NCBI GenBank assembly: GCA_018432235.1
Contig: JAHDLO010000010.1
Location: forward strand, 62,001 to 126,000
Direction of reading: 5' to 3'
DNA from: Clostridiaceae bacterium
GTDB lineage: Bacteria; Bacillota; Clostridia; Peptostreptococcales; Natronincolaceae
DNA length: 64,000 bases
A program made the translations under genes and the position numbers. The stretch's first letter is position 1; each line of letters begins with the position of its first letter. The notes beneath the pieces were generated by a model. The model was not told where the DNA came from, searched no databases, and saw only the letters and a program-made list of their open reading frames with translations. This document shows positions 8,799 to 16,655 of this stretch, piece after piece.

Positions 8799-9226
8799 AT
8801 ATTAAAAGCCCCCGCCCTGACTTAGTTGTCAAGGACGAGAGCAATCTCACGTGGTGCCACCTTAATTTATTATCCCTGGTGCCTCGTTGTAATTAAATCC
8901 TTGGTATTCCCTGGTTAAATTTCCATATAGCTTCGTTGTCGTCAGTCGTCATATTACCAGATATGACTTCTTCCTCAATATGAAAATTTTCCTCAGGGCT
9001 TAACCTAAGTTTTAATTGTGACGAGGTGCTAGATAATCTCTGCATAAATAACCGATATGCCATCGGGAATGGGTTATATCCCCATCTGCTCTGGGATGGA
9101 TTCAGCATACCTCAGTACCAATTTCCAGCAACCATTGGCTCTCTATCACTTCGGATATTCCTACTATTTCCCTTCAAAGCATTTGTATATTGTATAATGT
9201 ATTTAATATTATGAATATTTGTGTTG
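8799..9226 (-). promoter_or_regulatory. Serine T-box leader of serA (contains an inserted repeat)
   Basis: On the minus strand the leader shows stem I (AGAGAG and GGTTGCTGG elements). The specifier region GAATCCATCCC carries the serine codon TCC, read in the usual GAA-codon-A context. The T-box sequence GGTGGCACCACG is at 8850-8861. A strong terminator follows (GCTCTCG-T-CCTTGAC with GTCAGGGCGGGGGC, 8808-8842), ending in TTTTAATATTTT. Uncharged tRNA-Ser should stabilise the antiterminator. A 156-bp repeat element sits between stem I and the antiterminator, in the loop of an ATTATC/GATAAT stem. Confidence 0.9.
8877..9032 (-). mobile_element. TIR-bounded repeat element, copy in serA T-box leader
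   Basis: A 156-bp element with terminal repeats GGTGCCTCGTTGTAATTAAA and its near-complement at the other end. It is homologous to 45724-45888, 51384-51540 and 61309-61442. It carries the shared internal block GACTGACGACAACGAAGC in the serA direction. It is flanked by ATTATC (9032-9037, complement) and GATAAT (8869-8874), which would pair as a T-box stem if the element were removed. Confidence 0.85.
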
Positions 9227-9232
9227 AATAGT

Positions 9233-9261
9233 ATTTTATAACTTGTCGTGTCATTTGTCAA
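9233..9261 (-). promoter_or_regulatory. Sigma-A type promoter of serA leader
   Basis: TTGACA (9256-9261) and TAAAAT (9233-9238) are separated by 17 bases, placing the transcript start just before T-box stem I. Confidence 0.75.
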
Positions 9262-9389
9262 TAGCAATTTCATTAGTTTTTTTATGAAAACCTTTGCATT
9301 TTAATAAAAGTTAAATTTATCCCTTCTGAGTCCGCTACGACATTATTTTTCGATTGATCGAAGCTTCATATAGACAGTTTTTTTAGCCG

Positions 9390-9947
9390 CTAGAAGCTCT
9401 TGTACATTTCCTTTTTAACCCCACAAACCGGACATTTATCCGGCAGCTCATCTGTGGTGGTGTGTCCACAGACAGGACAGACATAGATACCATCCACCGC
9501 TATATCCCTTCCCTCCTTTGCTGCCTCCTGTGCCTCCTTGAATAGCACCGCATGTACCTTTTCTGCCTCTAAGGCATAGTGAAAGGCCCTCTCCGCACCC
9601 TTCTCCTCCTGGAACCGAGCAGCATTTAAGTAGACTGGGTACATCTGCTCTATTTCGTGCAGCTCTCCGTCTATACCGCCTTGAAGATTTTGCACCGTCT
9701 TACCTGCGCCGAAAACTGCACCTGAGGTGACAGTAAAATCCTTCTTTTCTTCCCCCAGCTCCCTGAAGTGATTGTCGGCATGAGCTTGCTCTGCATAGGC
9801 TATAGCCCTAAAGAGCCTTGCAATATTGGGAAAGCCCTCTTTTTCAGCAGTATTTCCCCACAGCAAATACCTCATATGGGCCATGCTTTCTCCCCCATAG
9901 GCGGAGCGTAGAAAATCCGCCGTCATATCATTTTTAACCGTCATCAT
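9390..9947 (-). CDS. Rubrerythrin
   Basis: Rubrerythrin detoxifies hydrogen peroxide in anaerobes using a diiron centre and a rubredoxin-type iron. The 185-residue protein has a four-helix ferritin-like domain with glutamate ligands (GGESMAHMRY, AYAEQAHADNH, RFQEEKGAERAFHYALEAEKVH). A C-terminal rubredoxin-like knuckle pair follows (CPVCG...CPVCG). The ATG at 9947 follows GAGGAGG. It is monocistronic. The order of domains is the classical one, not the reverse form. Confidence 0.92.
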   Translation of the reverse strand: MMTVKNDMTADFLRSAYGGESMAHMRYLLWGNTAEKEGFPNIARLFRAIAYAEQAHADNHFRELGEEKKDFTVTSGAVFGAGKTVQNLQGGIDGELHEIEQMYPVYLNAARFQEEKGAERAFHYALEAEKVHAVLFKEAQEAAKEGRDIAVDGIYVCPVCGHTTTDELPDKCPVCGVKKEMYKSF

Positions 9948-10131
9948 ATTACCTCCTCAAATTTGATATTAAGGAGTTTTACCATTTCTTCTCCATTTTA
10001 ATCTGATGCTTGCCTTTTCATAAACATCATGCCGGCCTAAATCTGTAACTTTCTATACTGTTGCAAAATGATAGCTATAGCAATCCTTCAGCAAAGCATC
10101 TTGCTTTTTCACTAGGATTTGCTTAAATTTT

Positions 10132-10160
10132 TTGTTATTTTTATGAAACCATTATATAAT
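10132..10160 (+). promoter_or_regulatory. Sigma-A type promoter of the ECF sigma operon
   Basis: TTGTTA (10132-10137) and TATAAT (10155-10160) are spaced by 17 bases, 36 bases upstream of the GTG start of the sigma factor gene. Confidence 0.6.
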
Positions 10161-10196
10161 TGATGTGTCTAATATATGTAGAAGGGAAGTGACAAG

Positions 10197-10748
10197 GTGA
10201 AGCAGCCATACGACAGTAAAAATACAACAAATGAGGCAGAGCTATATGCAGAGCTGCTGGAGCAATATGGCGATAAGCTGCTTCGTTTGGCCTTCATTAT
10301 GTTAGGCGACATACAGCTGTCGGAGGATGTGGTTCAAGAGAGCTTCCTTGCCCTTCACAGAAGCCTAGGCAGCCTGCGGGGTGATAGCTCCTATTACACC
10401 TGGCTGGTGAGGGTCACCATAAATCAATCAAAGAACCTACTTAGGCGCAAAAAAATTAAAAAAATCCTTTTAATAGATGATATCAAGCAACAGAGCAATT
10501 CAGCGTCTCCCGAAGAGGCACTGCTGGCCTCGGAGGAAAAGGTAGAAATCCGTCAGGCACTGGCTGCCCTACCCCTTAAATACCGGGAGGTAATGTATCT
10601 ATATTATTATGAGGAATTAAAAATCAAGGCTATAGCAGAGATTATGGATATGAGTGAGGCAGGAATAAAGACCCGACTGCAGCGGGGAAGAGCGCATTTG
10701 AAAAAGCGGCTGATGGAAAGGAGCATTGACTATGAAGCAAAGCTATAA
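10197..10748 (+). CDS. RNA polymerase ECF-type sigma factor
   Basis: This 183-residue protein has sigma region 2 at about residues 15-80 (LRLAFIMLGDIQLSEDVVQESFLALHRSL, TWLVRVTINQSKN). Sigma region 4 lies at about 115-170 (ALPLKYREVMYLYYYEELKIKAIAEIM, RLQRGRAHLKK). It starts with GTG behind GGGAAG. It overlaps the next gene, an anti-sigma-like membrane protein, by 17 bases, which is the usual sigma/anti-sigma arrangement. The third gene is a large TPR protein. The inducing signal is unknown; membrane or envelope stress is the common theme for this class. Confidence 0.9.
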   Translation: MKQPYDSKNTTNEAELYAELLEQYGDKLLRLAFIMLGDIQLSEDVVQESFLALHRSLGSLRGDSSYYTWLVRVTINQSKNLLRRKKIKKILLIDDIKQQSNSASPEEALLASEEKVEIRQALAALPLKYREVMYLYYYEELKIKAIAEIMDMSEAGIKTRLQRGRAHLKKRLMERSIDYEAKL

Positions 10749-11067
10749 TATAAATGATATTACCCTGGACCAGGAGATTAAGAAGGCCTTTGACCACCAG
10801 CTTCAGGGTATTGTACTGACGGAGGAGAAAAAACAGGCCCTATCAAGGCTTAAGGATACCAATGATCGCCCTTCTGCCCTACAAGCCTTTTTAGAGAAGG
10901 AAATATGTATCCCTATTGTCGGTCTTCCGGCCCTAGCCCTGAGCCTTGTGCTTCTGCTTACAGTTTCCTATAAGACTCTATTGGCCCCCGGAGGAGTACA
11001 GGAGACTAATTACCAAACCTTTGAAACTCAATACAATCACAATCTATATATCAGCGACAGACGTTAG
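10732..11067 (+). CDS. Anti-sigma-factor-like single-pass membrane protein
   Basis: A 111-residue protein starts at the ATG at 10732, inside the end of the sigma gene, so translation is probably coupled. An N-terminal cytoplasmic part of about 60 charged residues is followed by one membrane segment (IVGLPALALSLVLLLTVSY) and a short polar tail of about 30 residues. No zinc-binding HxxxCxxC motif is present, so it is not a classical ZAS-type anti-sigma. The role is inferred from position and topology. Confidence 0.65.
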   Translation: MKQSYNINDITLDQEIKKAFDHQLQGIVLTEEKKQALSRLKDTNDRPSALQAFLEKEICIPIVGLPALALSLVLLLTVSYKTLLAPGGVQETNYQTFETQYNHNLYISDRR

Positions 11068-11109
11068 TACCAAAGGTAATCTGATTAACTCGCCGGATTG
11101 GAGGTAACT

Positions 11110-13389
11110 ATGAAAAAGTATATACGCTTCAAGGTCAAGGACCTTTTAAAGCTCTTTGGTATATTAATGATGATTGCAGCCTTTTTCTATTTATTTTTGC
11201 CTAATATCATGTTCTCCATAGGTACACGGTATGCAGATAAGGGGAAGCTGAATATTGCAAAGGGCTATTATGACAGAATTGAAGCCTATTATCCTAATAG
11301 CAGTATTAATGCTTCAGCACTTATGAAGGCGGCTGAAATCACAAATGGCAGCACCATAGCTATATCCGCCAACAGCGTAGGCTCACAATCCTATTATGGC
11401 TTTGTAGCTGAGGAGGCAGAGGCCTACTATGCAAAAATTGTTGAGCGGTTTCCAAAGACAAACGAAGGCAGAAGGGCCTATACCGTTCTTGCAGCCAGCA
11501 GGATAAAACGACTGATAGCAGAAGATGAAGCAGAGGAAGCACTAAATCTAATGAAAACCTATTACAGTGAAATCAATGAAGGCTTTGGCAGCAAGTTATT
11601 TTATGATTCCTCTGTAGCTGCTTCAGCCGCCAATGCCTTACGGAGCAAAGGGCAGTTGCAGGAGGCCCTAAATGTTTTAGATTATTATAGCAGTATCACC
11701 GATTCTGAAAATTGGGATTTTCTAGAGCTTTCCGCCGCCATTAATGGGATGCTGGGGAATAAAGCAGAGGCAGAGGCTTTGTATCATATTCTACTGGGAA
11801 AATATCAAGAAAATATTGAAAGAGATAAGGCCCATAGCCAGCAGACTGATGCCCCTGTAAGCTCCTATTATGTCGAAAGAAAGCAATATGTCGAGAATCA
11901 AATAGCGGCCCTTGGCAATGAGCCCATATCCCTAGGTAGCGTATCCGGCAGCATTAGCCTAAAGGGCGAGGCTTTAGCCTCAATCAATGTATTTTTACAG
12001 CCCCAAAGGAATGATCAATTTATTATAGGGGGCTCCACAGGTGATGCCCTCTGGGCCATAAGCAATAGTCAAGGAGAATTTAGCTTCAGCCATGTCCCTC
12101 CTGGTCGCTATAGCCTCGGTTTGATGATTAGCCCTCAGGCCCTTGGCGAGGTTGTCCTGAAGGGGGGCTTTTTCCCTAAATCCACCCTTTATGTCGCCGA
12201 AGGAGAGAGCTACAGCTGGGACTTTGAATTTGTAGATACCATTAAGGTCATATCCCCTGCTGAAAATGCAGAGGTTGAAGGAGAAGCCATCCGTTTTAAA
12301 TGGTCTGAGGTGGAAAATGCCGCCTATTATACCCTGACGCTGGGGAGCTATAGCGGCAACCTTGGCGGCACCTTTTCCAATTATCTAGATCGGCTCTTTT
12401 ACACCAATGAAGCGGTGCTTACGGGGCAGGAGCTAAGCTATGCCAATGGTGCCCTTGCTATGGATGATGAAGGCCTGCTGCCGGATAGCATCTTGGGCTA
12501 CGGCCTTCCCGATAGCAAGTACTTTTGGAGCGTCAATGCCCATGATGAAAGGGGTAATATCATTACCTCCTCCAATGGCTATGGCAGCGAAAACATCGAC
12601 TTCCGCTTTCCCTATCGAGAGCTGACGGCGGGGGATAAGCTTTTGATGGATAGAAGGCTGGCGGAGGCTATCGCTGCCTATGAGGCTGCAATAGGTGAAA
12701 ATCCCACCGACAATTATTCTAGGGCTATGCTGGCAAAAATCTACAGCATTTACGACACCAAGGGCTATAAGTATACGGATTTCAACAGGGCTTTGGCCTA
12801 TTATAACCAGCTTTACAGCAATACTAAAGACCCAGTATTCTTAAGTCATTTGATAGATATCAGCCATAATGCGGAGAAGTATAGGGACACATTGGCGTTT
12901 ATCGATGAATTTTCACAGTATGATAGAATAAACCCCTATCATTATTATTTGAGTGCCAGAAGCCTCAGCTACTTAGGGGATTACGACAGTGCATTGGAGG
13001 CACTATGGCAAGGCGCCGCCGATGCCAATTTTGATATGAAGGCTGCTTTAATGCTTCTAACAGATAATTATACGGCAGAAGCCTCCATCTCCCAAAGGGA
13101 GCAGGTGTGGATGAAGTCTATTCTGCAATATCAAGAGCAATACTCTCAATTAGACAGTGATCTTAAAGAGAGTATTTCAGAGCTGCCGCCCCTTGAGGCC
13201 TTGAAGCTCTTTGAGGATAAGGCGCTAACGCCTCATCAGGCCCTCTTAAAGCTTTCCCTAGAGCTAATAGAGCCCAGCCTTAAAAGCTATTCCTATGAGC
13301 TGCTGGAGGCTTGGCAGAGGCGCTATAGAACCGTTGATCCACAGCTTAGCCGCCTGGTATCAAATATATTTATAGGGCATGGCTATTAA
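11110..13389 (+). CDS. Large membrane-anchored TPR protein with carboxypeptidase-regulatory-like domain
   Basis: A 759-residue protein starts at ATG 11110 behind GGAGG. One N-terminal membrane helix (about residues 10-35) anchors it, with the bulk probably outside. TPR-like helical repeats occupy residues 35-250. A beta-sandwich of the carboxypeptidase-regulatory type lies near residues 280-380 (SGSISLKGEALASINVFLQP, FSFSHVPPGRYSL). A fibronectin-like segment follows, then more TPR repeats from about residue 520. It closes the sigma/anti-sigma operon, so it may be the module's sensor or output. I know no characterised homologue with this exact build. Confidence 0.75.
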   Translation: MKKYIRFKVKDLLKLFGILMMIAAFFYLFLPNIMFSIGTRYADKGKLNIAKGYYDRIEAYYPNSSINASALMKAAEITNGSTIAISANSVGSQSYYGFVAEEAEAYYAKIVERFPKTNEGRRAYTVLAASRIKRLIAEDEAEEALNLMKTYYSEINEGFGSKLFYDSSVAASAANALRSKGQLQEALNVLDYYSSITDSENWDFLELSAAINGMLGNKAEAEALYHILLGKYQENIERDKAHSQQTDAPVSSYYVERKQYVENQIAALGNEPISLGSVSGSISLKGEALASINVFLQPQRNDQFIIGGSTGDALWAISNSQGEFSFSHVPPGRYSLGLMISPQALGEVVLKGGFFPKSTLYVAEGESYSWDFEFVDTIKVISPAENAEVEGEAIRFKWSEVENAAYYTLTLGSYSGNLGGTFSNYLDRLFYTNEAVLTGQELSYANGALAMDDEGLLPDSILGYGLPDSKYFWSVNAHDERGNIITSSNGYGSENIDFRFPYRELTAGDKLLMDRRLAEAIAAYEAAIGENPTDNYSRAMLAKIYSIYDTKGYKYTDFNRALAYYNQLYSNTKDPVFLSHLIDISHNAEKYRDTLAFIDEFSQYDRINPYHYYLSARSLSYLGDYDSALEALWQGAADANFDMKAALMLLTDNYTAEASISQREQVWMKSILQYQEQYSQLDSDLKESISELPPLEALKLFEDKALTPHQALLKLSLELIEPSLKSYSYELLEAWQRRYRTVDPQLSRLVSNIFIGHGY

Positions 13390-13411
13390 TGCTATCTTTT
13401 CATTAAATTAT

Positions 13412-13449
13412 AAACGAGGTTGTTTTTATTCCCAACAACCTCGTTTTCT
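13412..13449. terminator. Terminator after the TPR gene
   Basis: AAACGAGGTTGTT pairs with AACAACCTCGTTT around a short T/C loop, followed by TTTTC. Confidence 0.85.
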
Positions 13450-13473
13450 AATTCTATTAAATTTGGTTATGGA

Positions 13474-13497
13474 ACTTCGGGCCAAGGTGACCGAAGT
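13474..13497. promoter_or_regulatory. Inverted repeat upstream of the cupin promoter
   Basis: ACTTCGG and CCGAAGT are separated by ten bases and end eight bases before the -35 hexamer of the cupin gene, an activator-like position. No regulator family is identifiable. Confidence 0.4.
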
Positions 13498-13504
13498 GGT
13501 TAGA

Positions 13505-13533
13505 TTGTAAATTCCCACAAAATGCTATATAAT
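13505..13533 (+). promoter_or_regulatory. Sigma-A type promoter of the cupin gene
   Basis: TTGTAA (13505-13510) and TATAAT (13528-13533) have a 17-base spacer, giving a leader of about 70 bases. Confidence 0.7.
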
Positions 13534-13610
13534 AAATACAACTCTTAATAAATGCTAATGTACGAATATGGTGAAAAATACAGCAAAAACTTGATGAGGG
13601 GGAACCAAGG

Positions 13611-13943
13611 ATGGATAATATTTTTCCTGAACCAATCACAAAACTACCAAAGGCAGATATGCCTTTCGCTAACTATCAAGCCTATATTTCACAGGCAGAA
13701 AATCATCAAATTATTTTTATGAAATTCAATGAAGATATTGTATTGCCGGAACATTCACATGAAAGCCAGTGGGGGATTGTGCTTGAGGGTAAGATTGAGC
13801 TGACAATTGATGGCATCACACATTTATATACTAAGGGTGATAGATATTTTATTGGAAAAGATATAAAGCATTCAGGTAAAATATTTGCTGGATATGCTGA
13901 TATGACTTTTTTTAATCAAAGAGATAGATATAGCGCAAAATAA
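13611..13943 (+). CDS. Cupin domain protein
   Basis: A 110-residue single-domain cupin. The metal-site motif 1 is visible as LPEHSHESQWGIVLEGKIEL and motif 2 is degenerate (YFIGKDIKHSGKIFAGYA). Such small cupins can be isomerases, sugar or ligand-binding proteins, or regulators' partners; nothing here specifies which. The GAGGGGG site and a well-placed promoter support expression as a single gene. A bidirectional terminator separates it from the convergent vor operon. Confidence 0.75.
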   Translation: MDNIFPEPITKLPKADMPFANYQAYISQAENHQIIFMKFNEDIVLPEHSHESQWGIVLEGKIELTIDGITHLYTKGDRYFIGKDIKHSGKIFAGYADMTFFNQRDRYSAK

Positions 13944-13979
13944 GGATTGTAAACGTATTGTGAGAACACCACTTAAGTA

Positions 13980-14007
13980 AAAGGAGTACCGAATTCGGTA
14001 CCCCTTT
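13980..14007. terminator. Bidirectional terminator between cupin gene and vor operon
   Basis: AAAGG-GTACCG, AATT, CGGTAC-CCTTT forms a symmetric stem with T tracts on the plus side. Confidence 0.8.
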
Positions 14008-14011
14008 ATTA

Positions 14012-14545
14012 TTATTTCGTATATTCTATTCCCTTATTAATTGCCGCTATATTGACCTGCATTAGCTCAGGCTTTTTGCCCGCCAGCTTTGTCATGGCCT
14101 TTTCTATCCTTGACATATCCACAAGTCTAAGACTTGGCATTAAAGCTCCCAGGCATACCATATTGGCTATGCTGTTATTGCCCAGCTCATTAGCCATTTC
14201 TGTAGCAGGAATTTCAATGACTGTGATATCCTCTCTCACCTTATCCAGCTTAGCAAGGGAGGAATTGACCACCAATACGCCACCGGGCCTAACTCTGGTT
14301 GAGAATTTATCATAGGCCGGTTTATTCAGCACGATTGCAGCATCTGCAAGATCAATAACAGGAGAATTTATCTCCTCATCTGAAAGTATAACAGAACAGT
14401 TAGCTGTACCTCCACGCATCTCAGGACCATAGGAAGGAATCCAGCAAAGCTCTAAATCTGAACCCATTCCGGCATAGGCCAGAACCTTTCCAAGGAACAT
14501 TACCCCTTGACCACCAAAGCCGGCAAGAATTACCTTATCCATCAT
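14012..14545 (-). CDS. vorC: 2-oxoacid:ferredoxin oxidoreductase, gamma subunit (VorC-like)
   Basis: The gamma subunit (177 residues) of a 2-oxoacid oxidoreductase begins with the family motif ILAGFGGQGVMFLGK. It also has the WIPSYGPEMRGGTANCSVILS segment typical of these subunits. It is last in the operon buk-vorD-vorB-vorA-vorC, and its ATG overlaps the beta-subunit stop (ATGA). The complex oxidises a 2-oxoacid with CoA and reduces ferredoxin. Neighbourhood with butyrate kinase points to branched-chain substrates, but specificity cannot be read from sequence. Confidence 0.88.
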   Translation of the reverse strand: MMDKVILAGFGGQGVMFLGKVLAYAGMGSDLELCWIPSYGPEMRGGTANCSVILSDEEINSPVIDLADAAIVLNKPAYDKFSTRVRPGGVLVVNSSLAKLDKVREDITVIEIPATEMANELGNNSIANMVCLGALMPSLRLVDMSRIEKAMTKLAGKKPELMQVNIAAINKGIEYTK

Positions 14546-15294
14546 AAGCTTTTTACCTCCTCCGTCGCTTTTAATTCACCCATTTGATAAACCGGCATCA
14601 TATTTTCACGAAGCCATTTTAAGCTATCCACCGGTGTTAAGCCCCAGTTTGTGGGACAGGTGGACAATACACTGACAAAGGAGAAGCCAAGACCTGCTTT
14701 TTGAACCATAAAGGCCTTTTTAATAGCCTTCTTTGCCTGTAGAATATTTTTAGGTGAATCCACAGAAACTGAGGCCACATATACTGCGCCGTCAAGGTTT
14801 GCTATAAGTCTAGGTAAATCTATCGGATATCCGTTTACGGAAATATCCCTACCGTAAGGGCTTGTAGACGTCTTCATGCCCTCCAGAGTAGTAGGGGCCA
14901 TTTGTCCGCCGGTCATACCAAATATGGCATTGTTAACCATGATGGATGTAATCTTCTCCCCTCTGGCAGCTGTATGGATAGCATGCTGAGTTCCAATAGC
15001 AGCAATATCACCATCTCCCTGATAGGTAAACACCATTCTGTCCGGCAGGGATCTCTTGATGCCTACACCTACCGCCTGAGCTCTACCATGGGCAGCCCCA
15101 ACGAAGTCACAGCTGAAGAAGTCCTGACTGAAGCCTGCACAGCCTACGGGAGAAACACCAATGGTATCCTCTATAATATCTAATTCCTCTAAAACCTCGG
15201 CGATTAATCGCATGATGGTACCATGGGTACATCCGGGGCAAAAGGAAAATGGAACGTCTGTTAAACCTTTGCTTCTACCAAAAACCTTTTCCAT
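14542..15294 (-). CDS. vorA: 2-oxoacid:ferredoxin oxidoreductase, beta subunit (TPP-binding, VorA-like)
   Basis: The 250-residue beta subunit binds thiamine pyrophosphate. It shows CPGCTHGTIMRLI near the N-terminus (a cluster/TPP cysteine motif) and the TPP motif GDGDIAAIGTQHAIHTAARGEKITSIMVNN. The VNNAIFGMTGGQMAPTT segment is standard for VOR/KOR beta chains. It is two bases downstream of the alpha gene and overlaps the gamma gene, a tightly coupled arrangement. Confidence 0.9.
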   Translation of the reverse strand: MEKVFGRSKGLTDVPFSFCPGCTHGTIMRLIAEVLEELDIIEDTIGVSPVGCAGFSQDFFSCDFVGAAHGRAQAVGVGIKRSLPDRMVFTYQGDGDIAAIGTQHAIHTAARGEKITSIMVNNAIFGMTGGQMAPTTLEGMKTSTSPYGRDISVNGYPIDLPRLIANLDGAVYVASVSVDSPKNILQAKKAIKKAFMVQKAGLGFSFVSVLSTCPTNWGLTPVDSLKWLRENMMPVYQMGELKATEEVKSL

Positions 15295-15296
15295 GA

Positions 15297-16364
15297 CTAC
15301 ACCTCCTCAGCCGTTGCTTTAAATGTATTTTCAAAGTATGCCAATATCTCATGCTCAGTTGGCAGCATGCCGCCTTGTCTTCTATATAAATGTACTGGCA
15401 TTTTGCACTCAACCGACAGCTTAACATCCTCAATCATTTGTCCTGTATTTAACTCAACAGTGACAATGCCTTTAATCTTATCCTTATACGGAATAAATGC
15501 CTTTTCCGGGAAGGGCCAAAGGGTAATTGGTCTGATTAAGCCCAGCTTAATTCCCTTTTTACGAGCATTTAGCACGGTGCTCTTACAGATTCTACCTGTG
15601 GTACCATAGCTCACCAGCAGATACTCTGCATCCTCTGTGTGGAACTCCTCCCACATTTGCTCCTTCTCTTGAATATCCTTATATTTAGCCTCCCACTTAA
15701 GATTGTTGGCTTCACCAACCTCGTTGGTTAAGGAATAGCTTGCTAATACCCGCTTTTTCCTACCTCTGGCACCATCAACAACCCAATCTCTATCTTCAAT
15801 CTGAGCTTCAGGCCTTTCCTTCACAACTACCGGCTCCATAGTTTGACCTAAAAAGCCATCTGTATGAAGGATTACTGGATTTCTATATTTATCTGCTAGG
15901 TCAAAGGCCAGCATAGTATAGTCGTAAAGCTCCTGAGCCTTTGATGGCGCTAAAACGATGGTTCTATAATCACCATGTCCGCCACCTCTTGTGGATTGGA
16001 AATAATCGGATTGCGCTGGTCCTAAACCACCCAGACCAGGGCCGCAACGGTTAACGTTTACAATAACCATTGGCAGACCTACGGCGGCACTGTAGGAAAT
16101 TCCCTCCTGCTTTAAGCTTACCCCCGGACTTGAGGAGGCCGTCATAACCCTTGTTCCGGTACAGGCTGCACCGTAGCACATATTAATTGCACCAATTTCA
16201 TCCTCCGCCTGAACTACAGTTCCGCCAACCTTAGGAAAATGCTTTGATAAATATTCTATTACTTCCGTCGACGGCGTTATGGGATATCCAAAGAACACCT
16301 TACATCCTGAACGGATGGCTGCTTCACCTATGATTTCATTACCCTTTAATAGTACCTTTTCCAT
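15297..16364 (-). CDS. vorB: 2-oxoacid:ferredoxin oxidoreductase, alpha subunit (VorB-like)
   Basis: The 355-residue alpha subunit has the pyrimidine-binding domain first (GCKVFFGYPITPSTEVIEYL, VQAEDEIGAINMCYGAACTG, TASSSPGVSLKQEGISYS). The transketolase-C-like domain follows (VSYGTTGRICKSTV). It matches the separate-subunit form usually annotated as 3-methyl-2-oxobutanoate dehydrogenase VorB. The fused gamma-alpha form is found at 61479-63194. An SD sequence (GGAG) precedes the ATG. The substrate is inferred. Confidence 0.88.
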   Translation of the reverse strand: MEKVLLKGNEIIGEAAIRSGCKVFFGYPITPSTEVIEYLSKHFPKVGGTVVQAEDEIGAINMCYGAACTGTRVMTASSSPGVSLKQEGISYSAAVGLPMVIVNVNRCGPGLGGLGPAQSDYFQSTRGGGHGDYRTIVLAPSKAQELYDYTMLAFDLADKYRNPVILHTDGFLGQTMEPVVVKERPEAQIEDRDWVVDGARGRKKRVLASYSLTNEVGEANNLKWEAKYKDIQEKEQMWEEFHTEDAEYLLVSYGTTGRICKSTVLNARKKGIKLGLIRPITLWPFPEKAFIPYKDKIKGIVTVELNTGQMIEDVKLSVECKMPVHLYRRQGGMLPTEHEILAYFENTFKATAEEV

Positions 16365-16390
16365 CAGTCTTTCAGCTCCCTTCCACGCTT

Positions 16391-16594
16391 TTATTTATAA
16401 ACCTCTATCGCAACATCAGGACATACCGTTGCACATAGCGCACATCCGATGCATTTGTCCTGATCACTGCATATTACAGTAAAATATCCTTTTTGATTGG
16501 ACTTGTCGCCGATTTCCAGGATTTTCTTAGGACAAATATCAATACAAAGCCCACAGCTCTTACAGTACTCGCTTAATACATTTACCTTTGCCAT
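16391..16594 (-). CDS. vorD: Two-[4Fe-4S] ferredoxin subunit (VorD-like)
   Basis: This 67-residue protein has two complete cluster motifs, CKSCGLCIDICPKK and CIGCALCATVCP. It is the electron-transfer (delta) subunit of the adjacent 2-oxoacid oxidoreductase. It sits between buk and the alpha gene in one operon. Length and order of motifs are normal for this subunit. Confidence 0.9.
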   Translation of the reverse strand: MAKVNVLSEYCKSCGLCIDICPKKILEIGDKSNQKGYFTVICSDQDKCIGCALCATVCPDVAIEVYK

Positions 16595-16655
16595 CTGAAT
16601 CTCTCCCCTTCATCATAGTTTTAGGATTGTATGACCTTATGTTAACTGAAATAAA

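Noticed and set aside
8893-9108. A 71-codon open frame on the minus strand across the serA leader
   Set aside because: It runs through T-box stem I and the inserted repeat with no ribosome binding site. Only its part inside the repeat is shared with other copies, so I do not call it a gene.
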